From NCBI RefSeq assembly GCF_002868845.1, contig NZ_PKUB01000004.1, forward strand, positions 1 to 47,188: DNA of 47,188 nt, read 5' to 3'. The DNA comes from Desulfuromonas sp. GTDB lineage: Bacteria > Desulfobacterota > Desulfuromonadia > Desulfuromonadales > BM501. Below are positions 21,830 through 29,315 of the stretch, piece by piece. A model generated the notes under the pieces. The model searched no databases. It had not been told where the DNA came from and saw only the letters and a list, made by a program, of their open reading frames with translations. Every line of letters begins with the position of its first letter. The first letter of the stretch is position 1. A program made the position numbers and the translations under genes.

Positions 21830-23524
21830 CTAGAGGGGGATGTCCCGCACCTCGAGGCCGCTCCCGCTTCGGGTGAGGTAGAGGAAGAGTCGGACGTGGC
21901 GTCCGGGCAGGTCGGGCAGGCGGGCGAAGGCCGCCGCGAAGTGCTGCAGCTTGATCCCCCGGCCCTTGATTCGGTCGGTCTCCTCCCGGACTCGCTCCCG
22001 GACGAGACGCTTCTCCTCTTCGGTCAGTTCGGTGTCCAGAAATTCCGGGGCCTTGCCGGGGACGACCCGCTCCGAGAGAGCGAAGTCGCGGCCGAGGTGC
22101 TCGCGCAGGGATTCGCGGGCCTCGTCCCTGAATCCGTTTTTCACGAATTTCCAGATCTTCTCGAACACTCCCCGGCGGGAGAGGGGGAGGCGGAACAGCC
22201 CCTCGACCCGCCAGAAGAACTCCAGTTTCTCCAGGCCGGCTGCCAGAGAACCGCAGACCTTTCCCAGTTCTCCGAGGAATTTCGGGAAGCACCCGCTGTT
22301 GTAGGTGAGATCGAGCAGGCGGCTGAGACCGCGCAGGCGTTCCAGGTCTTCGAAACTGAGTTCGGGTGTGCCGAGGACGGCGTAGGGCGGGTTGGGGTCA
22401 AAGCGGATGCCGAGCTTCCCGGCGTCCAGTCGCAGGGGAGAGCCGGGGAGCAGTTTGACCGGTTCCACCTGCAGGTGGTGGGGGTGCAGGGCGGCGACGC
22501 GGTCGATCGAGGAGAGAAACCCCTCGTATCCCTCCCCGGGCAGGCCGATGATGAGGTCGAGGTGCAGGTGGATATTGCCCGCTTCCCGCAGGCGCCGCAC
22601 GTTCTGCTCCAATCGCTCCAGGGAGGCCCGGCGGCCGATGGCGTCGAGGGTTTCGGGGAGGGGGGACTGGACGCCGATCTCGAACTGGAACATCCCCTTC
22701 GGGACGGTCTTCAGCAAATCCAGCGTGGCCCCGTCGAGGAGGTGGGCGCCGATCTCGAAGTGAAAGCGGGTGGCGTCGTTGTGTTTCAGGATAAAGGCGA
22801 AGATCTCCCGCGCCCTGTCGGCATCGTAGTTGAAGGTGCGGTCCACCAGCTTCACCTGGGGGACCTTCCGCTCCATGAGCCGGCCGAGGTCGCTTTCGAT
22901 CCGCTCCCGGGAGAAGGAGCGGACATTGTCGTCGAGCGAGCTCATGCAGAAGGCGCAGCGGTAGGGGCAGCCGCGGCTGCTCTCGTAATATACGTAGCCC
23001 CGGGAAAGGTCGGCGAGGTCGGAGGCGAAAGGCGAGGGGAGGGCGTCGAGATCCTCAAGGGGCGGCCCGTCCGGGCCTTCGACGACCTCTTCGCCCCGGC
23101 GCCAGGCCAGGCGCGGCACCCCGGAGGGCTCTTCCTCCCGGTTCCAGGCGCGGAGCAGGCCCTCCAGGGGGATCTCCCCCTCGCCCCGAACGATGGCCGA
23201 GACGCCGGGGTGGGCGCTGAACAGCTCCGGCCCATCATAGGAGACCTCGGGGCCTCCGAGCACGATTCGGATGCCAGGGCGGGCCACGGCCAGGGCGTCG
23301 GCCAGTTCGAAGGTTTCGCGCCGGTTCCAGAGGTAGACCGAGAAGGCGATCACGTCCGGTTCGGCGGCCAGCAGGTCGGCGAGCACGTTCTGTTTCGGTT
23401 CGTGGACGGTGTATTCGCGTATCGCCAGCTCTCCGCACTGCCGGCCGCAGTAGGCGGCGAGGCAGGGCAGGGCCAGGCTGGGGTGGATGTACTTGCTGTG
23501 GAGGGTGGCCAGGACGGTGCGCAT
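21830..23524 (-). CDS. B12-binding-domain radical SAM protein (DUF4080 type)
   Basis: 564 aa. The N-terminal domain (about 1-130) has the B12-binding-like pattern of this superfamily: VLATLHSKYIHPSLALPCLAAY, EPDVIAFSVYLWNRRETFELADAL, IRIVLGGPEVSYDGPEL. The radical SAM core follows, with SRGCPYRCAFC supplying the three cluster cysteines (Cys186, 190, 193) and later FQFEIGVQSPLPETLDAIGR and HLDLIIGLPGEG. The C-terminal extension (about 400-564) matches the DUF4080 architecture. The characteristic cobalamin-binding DxHxxG is not obvious, so cobalamin binding is doubtful. Substrate is unknown; relatives act in methyl transfer or ring chemistry. ATG 23524 is chosen because it begins the conserved MRTVLATLHSKYIHPS; the Shine-Dalgarno is poor. 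Divergent from the next radical SAM gene. Confidence 0.88.
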   Translation of the reverse strand: MRTVLATLHSKYIHPSLALPCLAAYCGRQCGELAIREYTVHEPKQNVLADLLAAEPDVIAFSVYLWNRRETFELADALAVARPGIRIVLGGPEVSYDGPELFSAHPGVSAIVRGEGEIPLEGLLRAWNREEEPSGVPRLAWRRGEEVVEGPDGPPLEDLDALPSPFASDLADLSRGYVYYESSRGCPYRCAFCMSSLDDNVRSFSRERIESDLGRLMERKVPQVKLVDRTFNYDADRAREIFAFILKHNDATRFHFEIGAHLLDGATLDLLKTVPKGMFQFEIGVQSPLPETLDAIGRRASLERLEQNVRRLREAGNIHLHLDLIIGLPGEGYEGFLSSIDRVAALHPHHLQVEPVKLLPGSPLRLDAGKLGIRFDPNPPYAVLGTPELSFEDLERLRGLSRLLDLTYNSGCFPKFLGELGKVCGSLAAGLEKLEFFWRVEGLFRLPLSRRGVFEKIWKFVKNGFRDEARESLREHLGRDFALSERVVPGKAPEFLDTELTEEEKRLVRERVREETDRIKGRGIKLQHFAAAFARLPDLPGRHVRLFLYLTRSGSGLEVRDIPL

Positions 23525-23590
23525 GGACAGAGCATAGCGGAGCGGACCCTCGGAGAAAAGCAAATTCTGGCGGGCGCTCTTTGGCTTGAA

Positions 23591-23620
23591 TTGCTTTGCC
23601 GACCCCGTTTGTGGTATGTT
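23591..23620 (+). promoter_or_regulatory. Possible promoter of the second radical SAM gene
   Basis: TTGCTT (23591-23596) and TATGTT (23615-23620) are 18 nt apart in the 131-nt divergent gap. The boxes are moderate matches and the start would be about 30 nt upstream of the coding region. Confidence 0.35.
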
Positions 23621-23655
23621 GCGATGGTTTGAATCTCTCTGAATAACGGGAACTT

Positions 23656-24984
23656 ATGACAACGAAACGTACCATTCTCGCGGTTGTGGCCGACGCCTCC
23701 GGGGAGGTCTTCGAGCACCCGGAGCTTCTGATGGCGGGGATGAACGGCCCCGATCCCCGCCTGCCCCGGGAGGACGAACTCATTCCCCTGCCGGAGGGCA
23801 GCCGCCTCTTCACCCTCCCCGGCACCTCCCCCATCGGCTTCGACCGCAAGCGCCGTCGCCTCGTCACCGCCGAGCGGCTGCCCCGCTCCTGGGGCGGCGG
23901 GGAGATCCAGGCGGTCTCCGCCTTTATGGCCCCGGCCTTCACCCGCACCCTGCTCCCTGCCGCTGACTATCGCAGCCAGGGGGAGACCCTTCCCCTGTGG
24001 GCCTACACCGCGGTCGGGTGGTGCGTGGAGGAGGAGCGCTTCTACGTGGCCGGCGCCCGCGTCGACCGCAGCGACCAGTGGCATCCGGACCGGTTTGATG
24101 ACCGCCTCCTCGACCCACTGGTGCGCAAGGCCCTGAAGGCGGCGCCCGAGAACCGGCTTCTCGAGCAGCTCGCCCGCTGCGCCGTCGACTATCACTGCTT
24201 CGCCGCCAAAAATCTCTTTTTCAGCCGCTGGGAGGCTCCCCTGCCGATCTCGCCTGCCTGCAACTCGCGCTGCCTCGGCTGTATCTCTCTCCAGGAGTCC
24301 GACTGCTGCCCCTCCAGCCAGGAGCGCCTCTCCTTCGTCCCCAGCGTCGAGGAACTCTGCGAGGTGGCCGTGCCCCATCTCCAGAAGGCGGAAAACGCCA
24401 TCGTCTCCTTCGGCCAGGGCTGCGAGGGCGACCCGATCCTCCAGGCCGATACGGCATGCGCCGCGGTGCGGCGGATGCGCCAGGCAACCTCCCGTGGTAC
24501 TATTAACTTCAATACCAACGGGTCGATACCCGACGCCGTGGACAAATTGGCCGAGGCTGGGGTCGATTCGATCCGATTCTCCCTCAACTCGGTGCGGGAG
24601 GAACTCTACAACGCCTATTACCGGCCCCGCGGCTACACCTATGGCGACGTTCTCGAGTCGTTGCGTCGGGCCCGCCGAGCCGGCCTGTTCATCATGCTCA
24701 ACTACCTCGTCTTCCCCGGCGTGAGCGACCAGTCCGAGGAGGTCGAGGCCCTTGTCCGCCTGGTGGAGGAATTCGGGGTGGACATGGTGCAGCTGCGCAA
24801 CCTGAGCATCGATCCGCAGCTCTACTTGCGGGCCACGGCAGTGGCCGGAGCGGGGATCGGCATGAAGGCGATGATGGACGGGGTCAAGGCCAGGGTGCCG
24901 CGCCTTCAGTACGGATATTTCAACCGCACCCGGGAGTCCTTCTTCCCGTCCGGATTCGAAACAGACTGGCCCCTGCCGCCCTGA
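23656..24984 (+). CDS. Radical SAM protein, SPASM-less, unknown substrate
   Basis: 442 aa. An N-terminal domain of about 190 residues contains DRKRRRLVTAERLPRSWGGGEIQAVSAFMAPAFTRTLLP and a WAYTAVGW block and is unlike common radical SAM partners. The core starts at PACNSRCLGC (Cys202, 206, 209 bind the 4Fe-4S cluster). It continues with SFGQGCEGDPIL, INFNTNGSIPDAVDKLAEAGVDSIRFSLNSVREELYNAYYRPRGYTYGDVLESLRRARRAG and MLNYLVFPGVSDQSEEVEAL, a MoaA/NifB-like TIM-barrel pattern. An extra cysteine cluster (SDCCPSS) lies just after the cluster motif; there is no C-terminal SPASM cluster. The Shine-Dalgarno is weak. The substrate is not known. The two radical SAM genes share one short promoter region. 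Confidence 0.85.
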   Translation: MTTKRTILAVVADASGEVFEHPELLMAGMNGPDPRLPREDELIPLPEGSRLFTLPGTSPIGFDRKRRRLVTAERLPRSWGGGEIQAVSAFMAPAFTRTLLPAADYRSQGETLPLWAYTAVGWCVEEERFYVAGARVDRSDQWHPDRFDDRLLDPLVRKALKAAPENRLLEQLARCAVDYHCFAAKNLFFSRWEAPLPISPACNSRCLGCISLQESDCCPSSQERLSFVPSVEELCEVAVPHLQKAENAIVSFGQGCEGDPILQADTACAAVRRMRQATSRGTINFNTNGSIPDAVDKLAEAGVDSIRFSLNSVREELYNAYYRPRGYTYGDVLESLRRARRAGLFIMLNYLVFPGVSDQSEEVEALVRLVEEFGVDMVQLRNLSIDPQLYLRATAVAGAGIGMKAMMDGVKARVPRLQYGYFNRTRESFFPSGFETDWPLPP

Positions 24985-25001
24985 GCCTCCTGAGGTCCGT
25001 T

Positions 25002-25031
25002 CGGCAGGGCTGTGTCCCCTCAGCCTTGCCG
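25002..25031 (+). other. Hairpin abutting the glrK ribosome binding site
   Basis: CGGCAGGGCT pairs with AGCCTTGCCG (10 bp, one G-T pair) around a 10-nt loop, ending directly at the GAGG that serves glrK. It could end the radical SAM transcript partly or tune glrK translation. There is no T-run. Confidence 0.45.
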
Positions 25032-25037
25032 AGGCCT

Positions 25038-26483
25038 ATGCGATTCTACCGCCCCAAATCCTTTTTGATCCTGGTCCTGCTGGGCTTCGTCTTCGTCTCC
25101 CTGCCGCTGATCGTGGCCCTGGTCCATGCCGAATTCTCCATGGGGACGCTGGCCAAGCAGAGTGCCCAGGCGGTTTACCGCTCGGTCAACGCCACCCAGA
25201 GCGGCCGCATCCTGGTCGATAAAATTCTCGACCTCGAGCGCAAGGCCCGCCAATTCGACGTTCTCGGCGACCCCGGACTCATGGAGGACGTCTCCGCCAT
25301 CCACCGCGAAATCGAGAGGACCATGGCCCACCTTCTCGCCATTCCCCTCGCGAAGAGCCAGGTCAAACGCCTGGAGGCCCTGCAGGCCGGCGAACGCCGG
25401 GCGGTGGAGACTCTCCGTAACGAGCCGCGCGGCTCCGAACGGCAGAAGGCCTCGCTGCAGAGTTTCGCCGAACTTCATTCCCTGGCCAACACGGCCTACA
25501 CCGAGAGCTTCGACCTCATCGTGCGCGAGGTCGACGCGACCCAGAAGGCCACAGAAAGGGCCCAGCAGGTACTTCTGTGGCAGGCGGCGGCCCTCGTTCC
25601 CCTGGCGGTGCTGTTCGTGTCCATCTTCACTCATCTGATCTCCCGGCCTATCCAGCAGATCGACAGGGCGATTCGCCGCCTCGGGGAGGGGGATTTCTCC
25701 TCTCCGGCCCGGGTCGCGGGGCCGCGGGACCTGGAATTTCTCGGCGAGAGGCTGGACTGGCTGGGCAAGCAACTGGGCGATCTGGAACGGGCCAAGAGCA
25801 AGTTCGTGGCCCAGGTCTCCCACGAGCTGAAGACGCCCCTGGCGTCCATCCGCGAAGGAGCCGAGCTGCTCGTCGACGAGGTCGTCGGCCCTCTCAACGG
25901 TCAGCAGAGGGAGGTGACCCGGATTCTGAACAAGAACAGCCAGGAGCTGCAGAAACTCATCGAGAACCTTCTGGGCTTCAGCAGGCTCGGCGCGAAGATC
26001 GCCCCTCTGAATCCCGTTCCCGTGGAGCTGGACGAACTGGTGCGCAGGGTGCTGACCGATTACCGGCTGGTGGTTCGCAAAAAGAGCCTGAAGCTCGACC
26101 TGGACCTTTCCCCCGTGACGGTCCTGGGGGACCGGGAGCAGCTCAAGACGGTGGCCGACAACCTTATCTCCAATGCCATGAAGTACACCCCACCGGAGGG
26201 GCGCATCGCCATCATGCTCGGCAAGGACGGGGAGCGCGCATTGCTCGACGTGACCGACTCGGGCCCGGGCATTCCCCCCGAGGAGCGGGAGAGCGTCTTC
26301 GAGCCTTTTTACCAGGGACGGTCGGTCCCTTCGCCGGGCCATCTCAAAGGGACAGGCCTGGGGCTTTCCATTGCCCGGGAATTCGCTTTTGCCCACGGCG
26401 GCAGCCTGCGCCTGATGGACGAGGGCGAGCTTGGGGCCCATTTTCGGGTGAACCTGCCCTGCCGGAAAGGTGAGGAGGCATGA
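25038..26483 (+). CDS. glrK: Sensor histidine kinase GlrK (QseE)
   Basis: 481 aa inner-membrane kinase that phosphorylates GlrR. TM1 (about 8-30), a periplasmic helical domain (31-177), TM2 (178-200) and HAMP (200-252). The dimerisation helix carries VSHELKTPL with the phospho-acceptor His262. The catalytic domain has the N box NLISNAMKY, G1 DSGPGIPPEER and G2 GTGLGLSIAREFAFAHGG. The sequence FVAQVSHELKTPLASIREGAELLVDEVVGPLN is close to enterobacterial GlrK. I take the ATG at 25038 with GAGG 3 nt before it; a TTG four codons upstream has no ribosome binding site. The stop overlaps the next start as ATGA, and the order kinase-lipoprotein-regulator is the same as glrK-qseG-glrR in E. coli. Confidence 0.92.
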   Translation: MRFYRPKSFLILVLLGFVFVSLPLIVALVHAEFSMGTLAKQSAQAVYRSVNATQSGRILVDKILDLERKARQFDVLGDPGLMEDVSAIHREIERTMAHLLAIPLAKSQVKRLEALQAGERRAVETLRNEPRGSERQKASLQSFAELHSLANTAYTESFDLIVREVDATQKATERAQQVLLWQAAALVPLAVLFVSIFTHLISRPIQQIDRAIRRLGEGDFSSPARVAGPRDLEFLGERLDWLGKQLGDLERAKSKFVAQVSHELKTPLASIREGAELLVDEVVGPLNGQQREVTRILNKNSQELQKLIENLLGFSRLGAKIAPLNPVPVELDELVRRVLTDYRLVVRKKSLKLDLDLSPVTVLGDREQLKTVADNLISNAMKYTPPEGRIAIMLGKDGERALLDVTDSGPGIPPEERESVFEPFYQGRSVPSPGHLKGTGLGLSIAREFAFAHGGSLRLMDEGELGAHFRVNLPCRKGEEA

Positions 26484-27088
26484 AGCGTCGCGTCCTGATC
26501 ATGGTGCTGCTGCTGGCCGCGGTCCAGATTGCCCTGGGGGCAGGCTGCGCGCGCCTGGAAAACCTCCATCCCTTCGACTTCGGTGCTGTCGAAAAGGCGG
26601 CCCCGGCCCCTTCGGGGGCTGAAGAGGTCCTGATCTTTCTGCAGTATGTTCAGGGGCTGCCCGCGCAGGAGCAGGCGAGGGAGTACGACCGGTACCGGGC
26701 TTCGTTCGAGGAGAACGGGGCACCCGGGGACCGGCTCATCCTGGCCTGCCTGGCCCTTCTTCCGGGCAAGTCTTTCAGTGATCGGGAATACTCCTTGCAG
26801 TTGTTGGAAGGCTATCCCGGCGGCGGGTCCGTCGAGAAGGATGGCATGGACGGCCTGGCCGGTCTGCTCGTCCTGCTCGCTGCCGACCATTTGCGGGCCG
26901 ACGCGGAACGGGTTCGCTTCAAAAGGCAAAACCGGGTCTTGATCGAGAAGCTGGGGAGCCTCGACGAGCTGGAACGCACCCTGGAGCAGGAGCGGGAGCA
27001 TACCAGGGAGCTGTCCCGCCAGTTGAAGGAACTCAAGGCCATCGAGGACATCCTCACCGACCGCGAGCGGAGAGGAGTGTCTCAATAG
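26480..27088 (+). CDS. QseG-like lipoprotein of the GlrKR operon
   Basis: 202 aa. The lipoprotein signal peptide MKRRVLIMVLLLAAVQIALGAGC has Cys23 as acylation site. The mature part is helical, with RLILACLALLPGKSFSDREYSLQLLEGYP (a spacing seen in QseG) and a C-terminal coiled coil (EKLGSLDELERTLEQEREHTRELSRQLKELKAIEDIL). In E. coli, QseG is an outer-membrane lipoprotein that contacts the periplasmic part of GlrK and stimulates it. Sequence identity is low, so the assignment rests on position between glrK and glrR, lipoprotein nature and the helical region. The start overlaps glrK by 4 nt. Confidence 0.75.
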   Translation: MKRRVLIMVLLLAAVQIALGAGCARLENLHPFDFGAVEKAAPAPSGAEEVLIFLQYVQGLPAQEQAREYDRYRASFEENGAPGDRLILACLALLPGKSFSDREYSLQLLEGYPGGGSVEKDGMDGLAGLLVLLAADHLRADAERVRFKRQNRVLIEKLGSLDELERTLEQEREHTRELSRQLKELKAIEDILTDRERRGVSQ

Positions 27089-27099
27089 ACGGGAGTATC

Positions 27100-28455
27100 A
27101 TGTCCGCTGAAGCGAAACGCATCCTTCTGGTCGACGACGATCAGGACCTGCTGCGTCTTTTGTCCATGCGTCTGCAGAGCGCCGGCTACGAGGTGATCTG
27201 CGCCGAGAGCGGGGAGGAGGCCCTCGGGCTCTTTCCCGTCGCCCACCCCCACGTCGTTATCTCCGACCTGCGCATGGAGGGCATGGACGGCATGGCCCTC
27301 TTCGATGCCATCCGCACGTCGAACACCTCCATCCCGGTCATCATTCTCACCGCCCACGGCTCGATTCCGGAGGCCGTGGCCGCCACCAAGCGCGGGGTCT
27401 TCTCCTTCCTGACCAAGCCGGTTGACAGTAAGGGCCTGCTTCGCGAGATCGGGAAGGCCTTCAACCTGACAGCGGCGGGGGAGGGGGGCGAGGGATCCGG
27501 GCCGGAGGGGCTCTGGCGGCGGGAGATCCAGACCCGGAGCCCGGTCATGGAAAAGCTCCTGAGCCGTGCGAAACTGGCCGCGGAGAGCGACTCGAGCATC
27601 CTTATCCGCGGGGAGAGCGGAACCGGCAAAGAGCTTTTCGCCCGGGCGATTCACCGGGCCAGCCACCGCGCCTCGGGGCCCTTCGTGGCCGTGAACTGTG
27701 GCGCCATTCCCGATGCCCTTCTCGAATCGGAACTGTTCGGCCACACCAAGGGGTCTTTTTCCGGGGCGGTCAAGGATTACCCGGGGCTCTTCAAGTCGGC
27801 CCACGAGGGGACCCTCTTTCTGGACGAGATCGGCGACATGCCCCTCGCTCTCCAGGTCAAGCTGCTGCGGGTACTGCAGGAGAAACAGGTGCGCCCCATC
27901 GGGGCCACCAAGGCTTTTCCCATCGATGCGCGCATCATTTCGGCGACCCACAGGGACCTTGAGTCGGAGATTGTCAACGGCAATTTTCGCGAAGACCTCT
28001 TCTACCGGCTCAATGTCGTCTCGCTCGAACTTCCCACACTTTCCCAGCGGCGGGAGGACATCCCCCTGCTGGCCGATCAGTTTTTGCGTTCTCTGACGGT
28101 CAAAACCGGCAAAAAGGTCAACCGGTTTTCTTCCGAGGCCATGGAGGAACTGATGGCGGCCCAGTGGCCCGGCAATATCCGCCAACTGCTCAACGCCGTG
28201 GAGCAGGCCGTGGCTCTGGCCACAACCCCGGTCATCCCGGCCGACCTCCTCTCCAGCGCCATTCGGGAAAACCAGGAAAAGGTTCCCTCTTTTGCCGAGG
28301 CCCGTCGCAATTTCGAGCAGGAATACCTGGTGCGGCTGCTGAAGATCACCGGGGGGAACGTGACCCAGGCCGCGCGCCTTGCCAAGCGCAACCGGACCGA
28401 CTTCTACAAGCTTCTGCAGCGCCATCACATCGTTCCCAGCATGTTCAAATCCTGA
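27100..28455 (+). CDS. glrR: Sigma-54-dependent response regulator GlrR
   Basis: 451 aa. The receiver domain (6-120) has the acidic pair VDDDQD, phospho-acceptor Asp56 in VISDLRMEG and Lys106 in FLTKPV. The AAA+ domain has Walker A GESGTGKE (171-178), Walker B TLFLDEIGD (238-246), and the sensor and arginine-finger regions ATHRDL and FREDLFYRLNVVSLELP. The C-terminal Fis-type helix-turn-helix is LLKITGGNVTQAARLAKRNRTDFYKLLQRH. It matches E. coli GlrR along its whole length. The sigma-54 contact loop, normally GAFTGA, reads GSFSGA here (218-223). The ATG has GGGAG upstream and lies 12 nt after the lipoprotein gene. Predicted target sites lie directly downstream. Confidence 0.95.
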   Translation: MSAEAKRILLVDDDQDLLRLLSMRLQSAGYEVICAESGEEALGLFPVAHPHVVISDLRMEGMDGMALFDAIRTSNTSIPVIILTAHGSIPEAVAATKRGVFSFLTKPVDSKGLLREIGKAFNLTAAGEGGEGSGPEGLWRREIQTRSPVMEKLLSRAKLAAESDSSILIRGESGTGKELFARAIHRASHRASGPFVAVNCGAIPDALLESELFGHTKGSFSGAVKDYPGLFKSAHEGTLFLDEIGDMPLALQVKLLRVLQEKQVRPIGATKAFPIDARIISATHRDLESEIVNGNFREDLFYRLNVVSLELPTLSQRREDIPLLADQFLRSLTVKTGKKVNRFSSEAMEELMAAQWPGNIRQLLNAVEQAVALATTPVIPADLLSSAIRENQEKVPSFAEARRNFEQEYLVRLLKITGGNVTQAARLAKRNRTDFYKLLQRHHIVPSMFKS

Positions 28456-28484
28456 CCGCCTTTTCCCGTCTCCCCCCTTTGCGC

Positions 28485-28502
28485 TGTCGCTTGACGGCGA
28501 CA
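28485..28502. promoter_or_regulatory. GlrR-type enhancer site 1
   Basis: TGTC-N10-GACA, an exact match to the binding consensus reported for enterobacterial GlrR. Centre about 210 bp upstream of the predicted sigma-54 start. It lies 30 nt after the glrR stop codon. Confidence 0.6.
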
Positions 28503-28584
28503 TTCTCACCGTCCCTTCAGAAGGTCCCCCGCTCGCCCCTTGTTGCCGGTCCTTTCTGCAATTTCTGCCGAGTGTTCGTTGTTG

Positions 28585-28602
28585 CGTCGCCATTTGGGGA
28601 CA
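28585..28602. promoter_or_regulatory. GlrR-type enhancer site 2
   Basis: CGTC-N10-GACA, one mismatch to TGTC-N10-GACA. It lies exactly 100 bp from site 1 and about 110 bp upstream of the predicted sigma-54 start, a normal enhancer distance. Confidence 0.45.
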
Positions 28603-28627
28603 CTTTTCCGATTTTTTGGCCTCTGGA

Positions 28628-28667
28628 GGCCGGTCTTCGGAGCCCGGACGGCCTCCGGAGACCGGCC
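28628..28667 (+). terminator. GC-rich hairpin after glrR
   Basis: GGCCGGTCT pairs with AGACCGGCC (9 bp) and encloses a second short stem GGAG/CTCC. It is the only candidate end for the glrKR transcript before the sigma-54 promoter. It lacks a T-run, so it may instead be an element between enhancer and promoter. Confidence 0.4.
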
Positions 28668-28677
28668 GAAGGGCTTC

Positions 28678-28693
28678 TGGCATGCAGGTTGCT
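28678..28693 (+). promoter_or_regulatory. Sigma-54 promoter
   Basis: TGGCATG-CAGG-TTGCT, a full match to TGGCAYR-N4-TTGCW with GG at 28679-28680 and GC at 28691-28692, exactly 12 bp apart. The predicted start is near 28704, leaving an 83-nt leader to the small secreted-protein gene. It lies downstream of glrR and of two GlrR-type sites. Confidence 0.8.
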
Positions 28694-28786
28694 CCACAGG
28701 CTTTCATTCGGCCGGAATGCGGCCGGTTGCGATCATCCCCGACTTGGAGCGGAATCGCGTCCTGATATGCTGAAAAGGAGATTGCC

Positions 28787-29236
28787 ATGAGTCCAGGTGT
28801 TCGTCTCGGATTGGTTCTGCTCTGTGCTCTGGCCAGCGTGCTCGTCGCCTTCGCCCATCCCCTCCGGGGGGGGCAGGCGGGGCAGCCCCGGGCCGGGGGA
28901 GTCTCTTCGGTCGGAATCCACACCTCCCTGGTTGACGGATACCGGTTCGAGTACCGCATCGCCCATTCCCGGGCGGTCTACGGAAGTCGGCCCGGAGCCA
29001 GCCCGGAGTTGATGCTCGTCATCACAGACCCCGGCGGAGTCGGCGTGGCCAATGCCGCGGTCCGGTACATCGTGGTGGGTCCGGACGAGACCCGTCTGCA
29101 GGCAAGGGCCCTGCCTTTAGACGGGGGGTATGGGGCCGGGATTTTCTGCAAGGAGGCCGGAGCCTACCTGGTGGAGACCGAAGCGGTGACGGAGCGGGGC
29201 ATTCTGCAGGACCGTTTCGGGTTTGAAGTGCGATAA
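28787..29236 (+). CDS. Small secreted protein of unknown function, predicted GlrR target
   Basis: 149 aa. A signal peptide (about 1-23, ending LVAFA) precedes a compact domain of about 125 residues: FEYRIAHSRAVYGSRPGASPELMLVITDPGGVGVANAAVRYIVVGPDETRLQARALPLDGGYGAGIFCKEAGAYLVETEAV. The run of beta-strands and the alternating V-x-[IV] pattern suggest an Ig-like or YtkA/FixH-like periplasmic beta-sandwich, but no family is certain. A single Cys is present. AAAGGAGA precedes the ATG. It lies immediately behind the sigma-54 promoter, so it is probably induced by GlrKR, which in enterobacteria responds to envelope conditions. Confidence 0.8.
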   Translation: MSPGVRLGLVLLCALASVLVAFAHPLRGGQAGQPRAGGVSSVGIHTSLVDGYRFEYRIAHSRAVYGSRPGASPELMLVITDPGGVGVANAAVRYIVVGPDETRLQARALPLDGGYGAGIFCKEAGAYLVETEAVTERGILQDRFGFEVR

Positions 29237-29315
29237 GCGGGGGCCATTTTTAGCGTGCCCATATAATGAGAAGTTGTGGTAATGTAATGAGAAATACATT
29301 TACGAGGGGGGAAAG

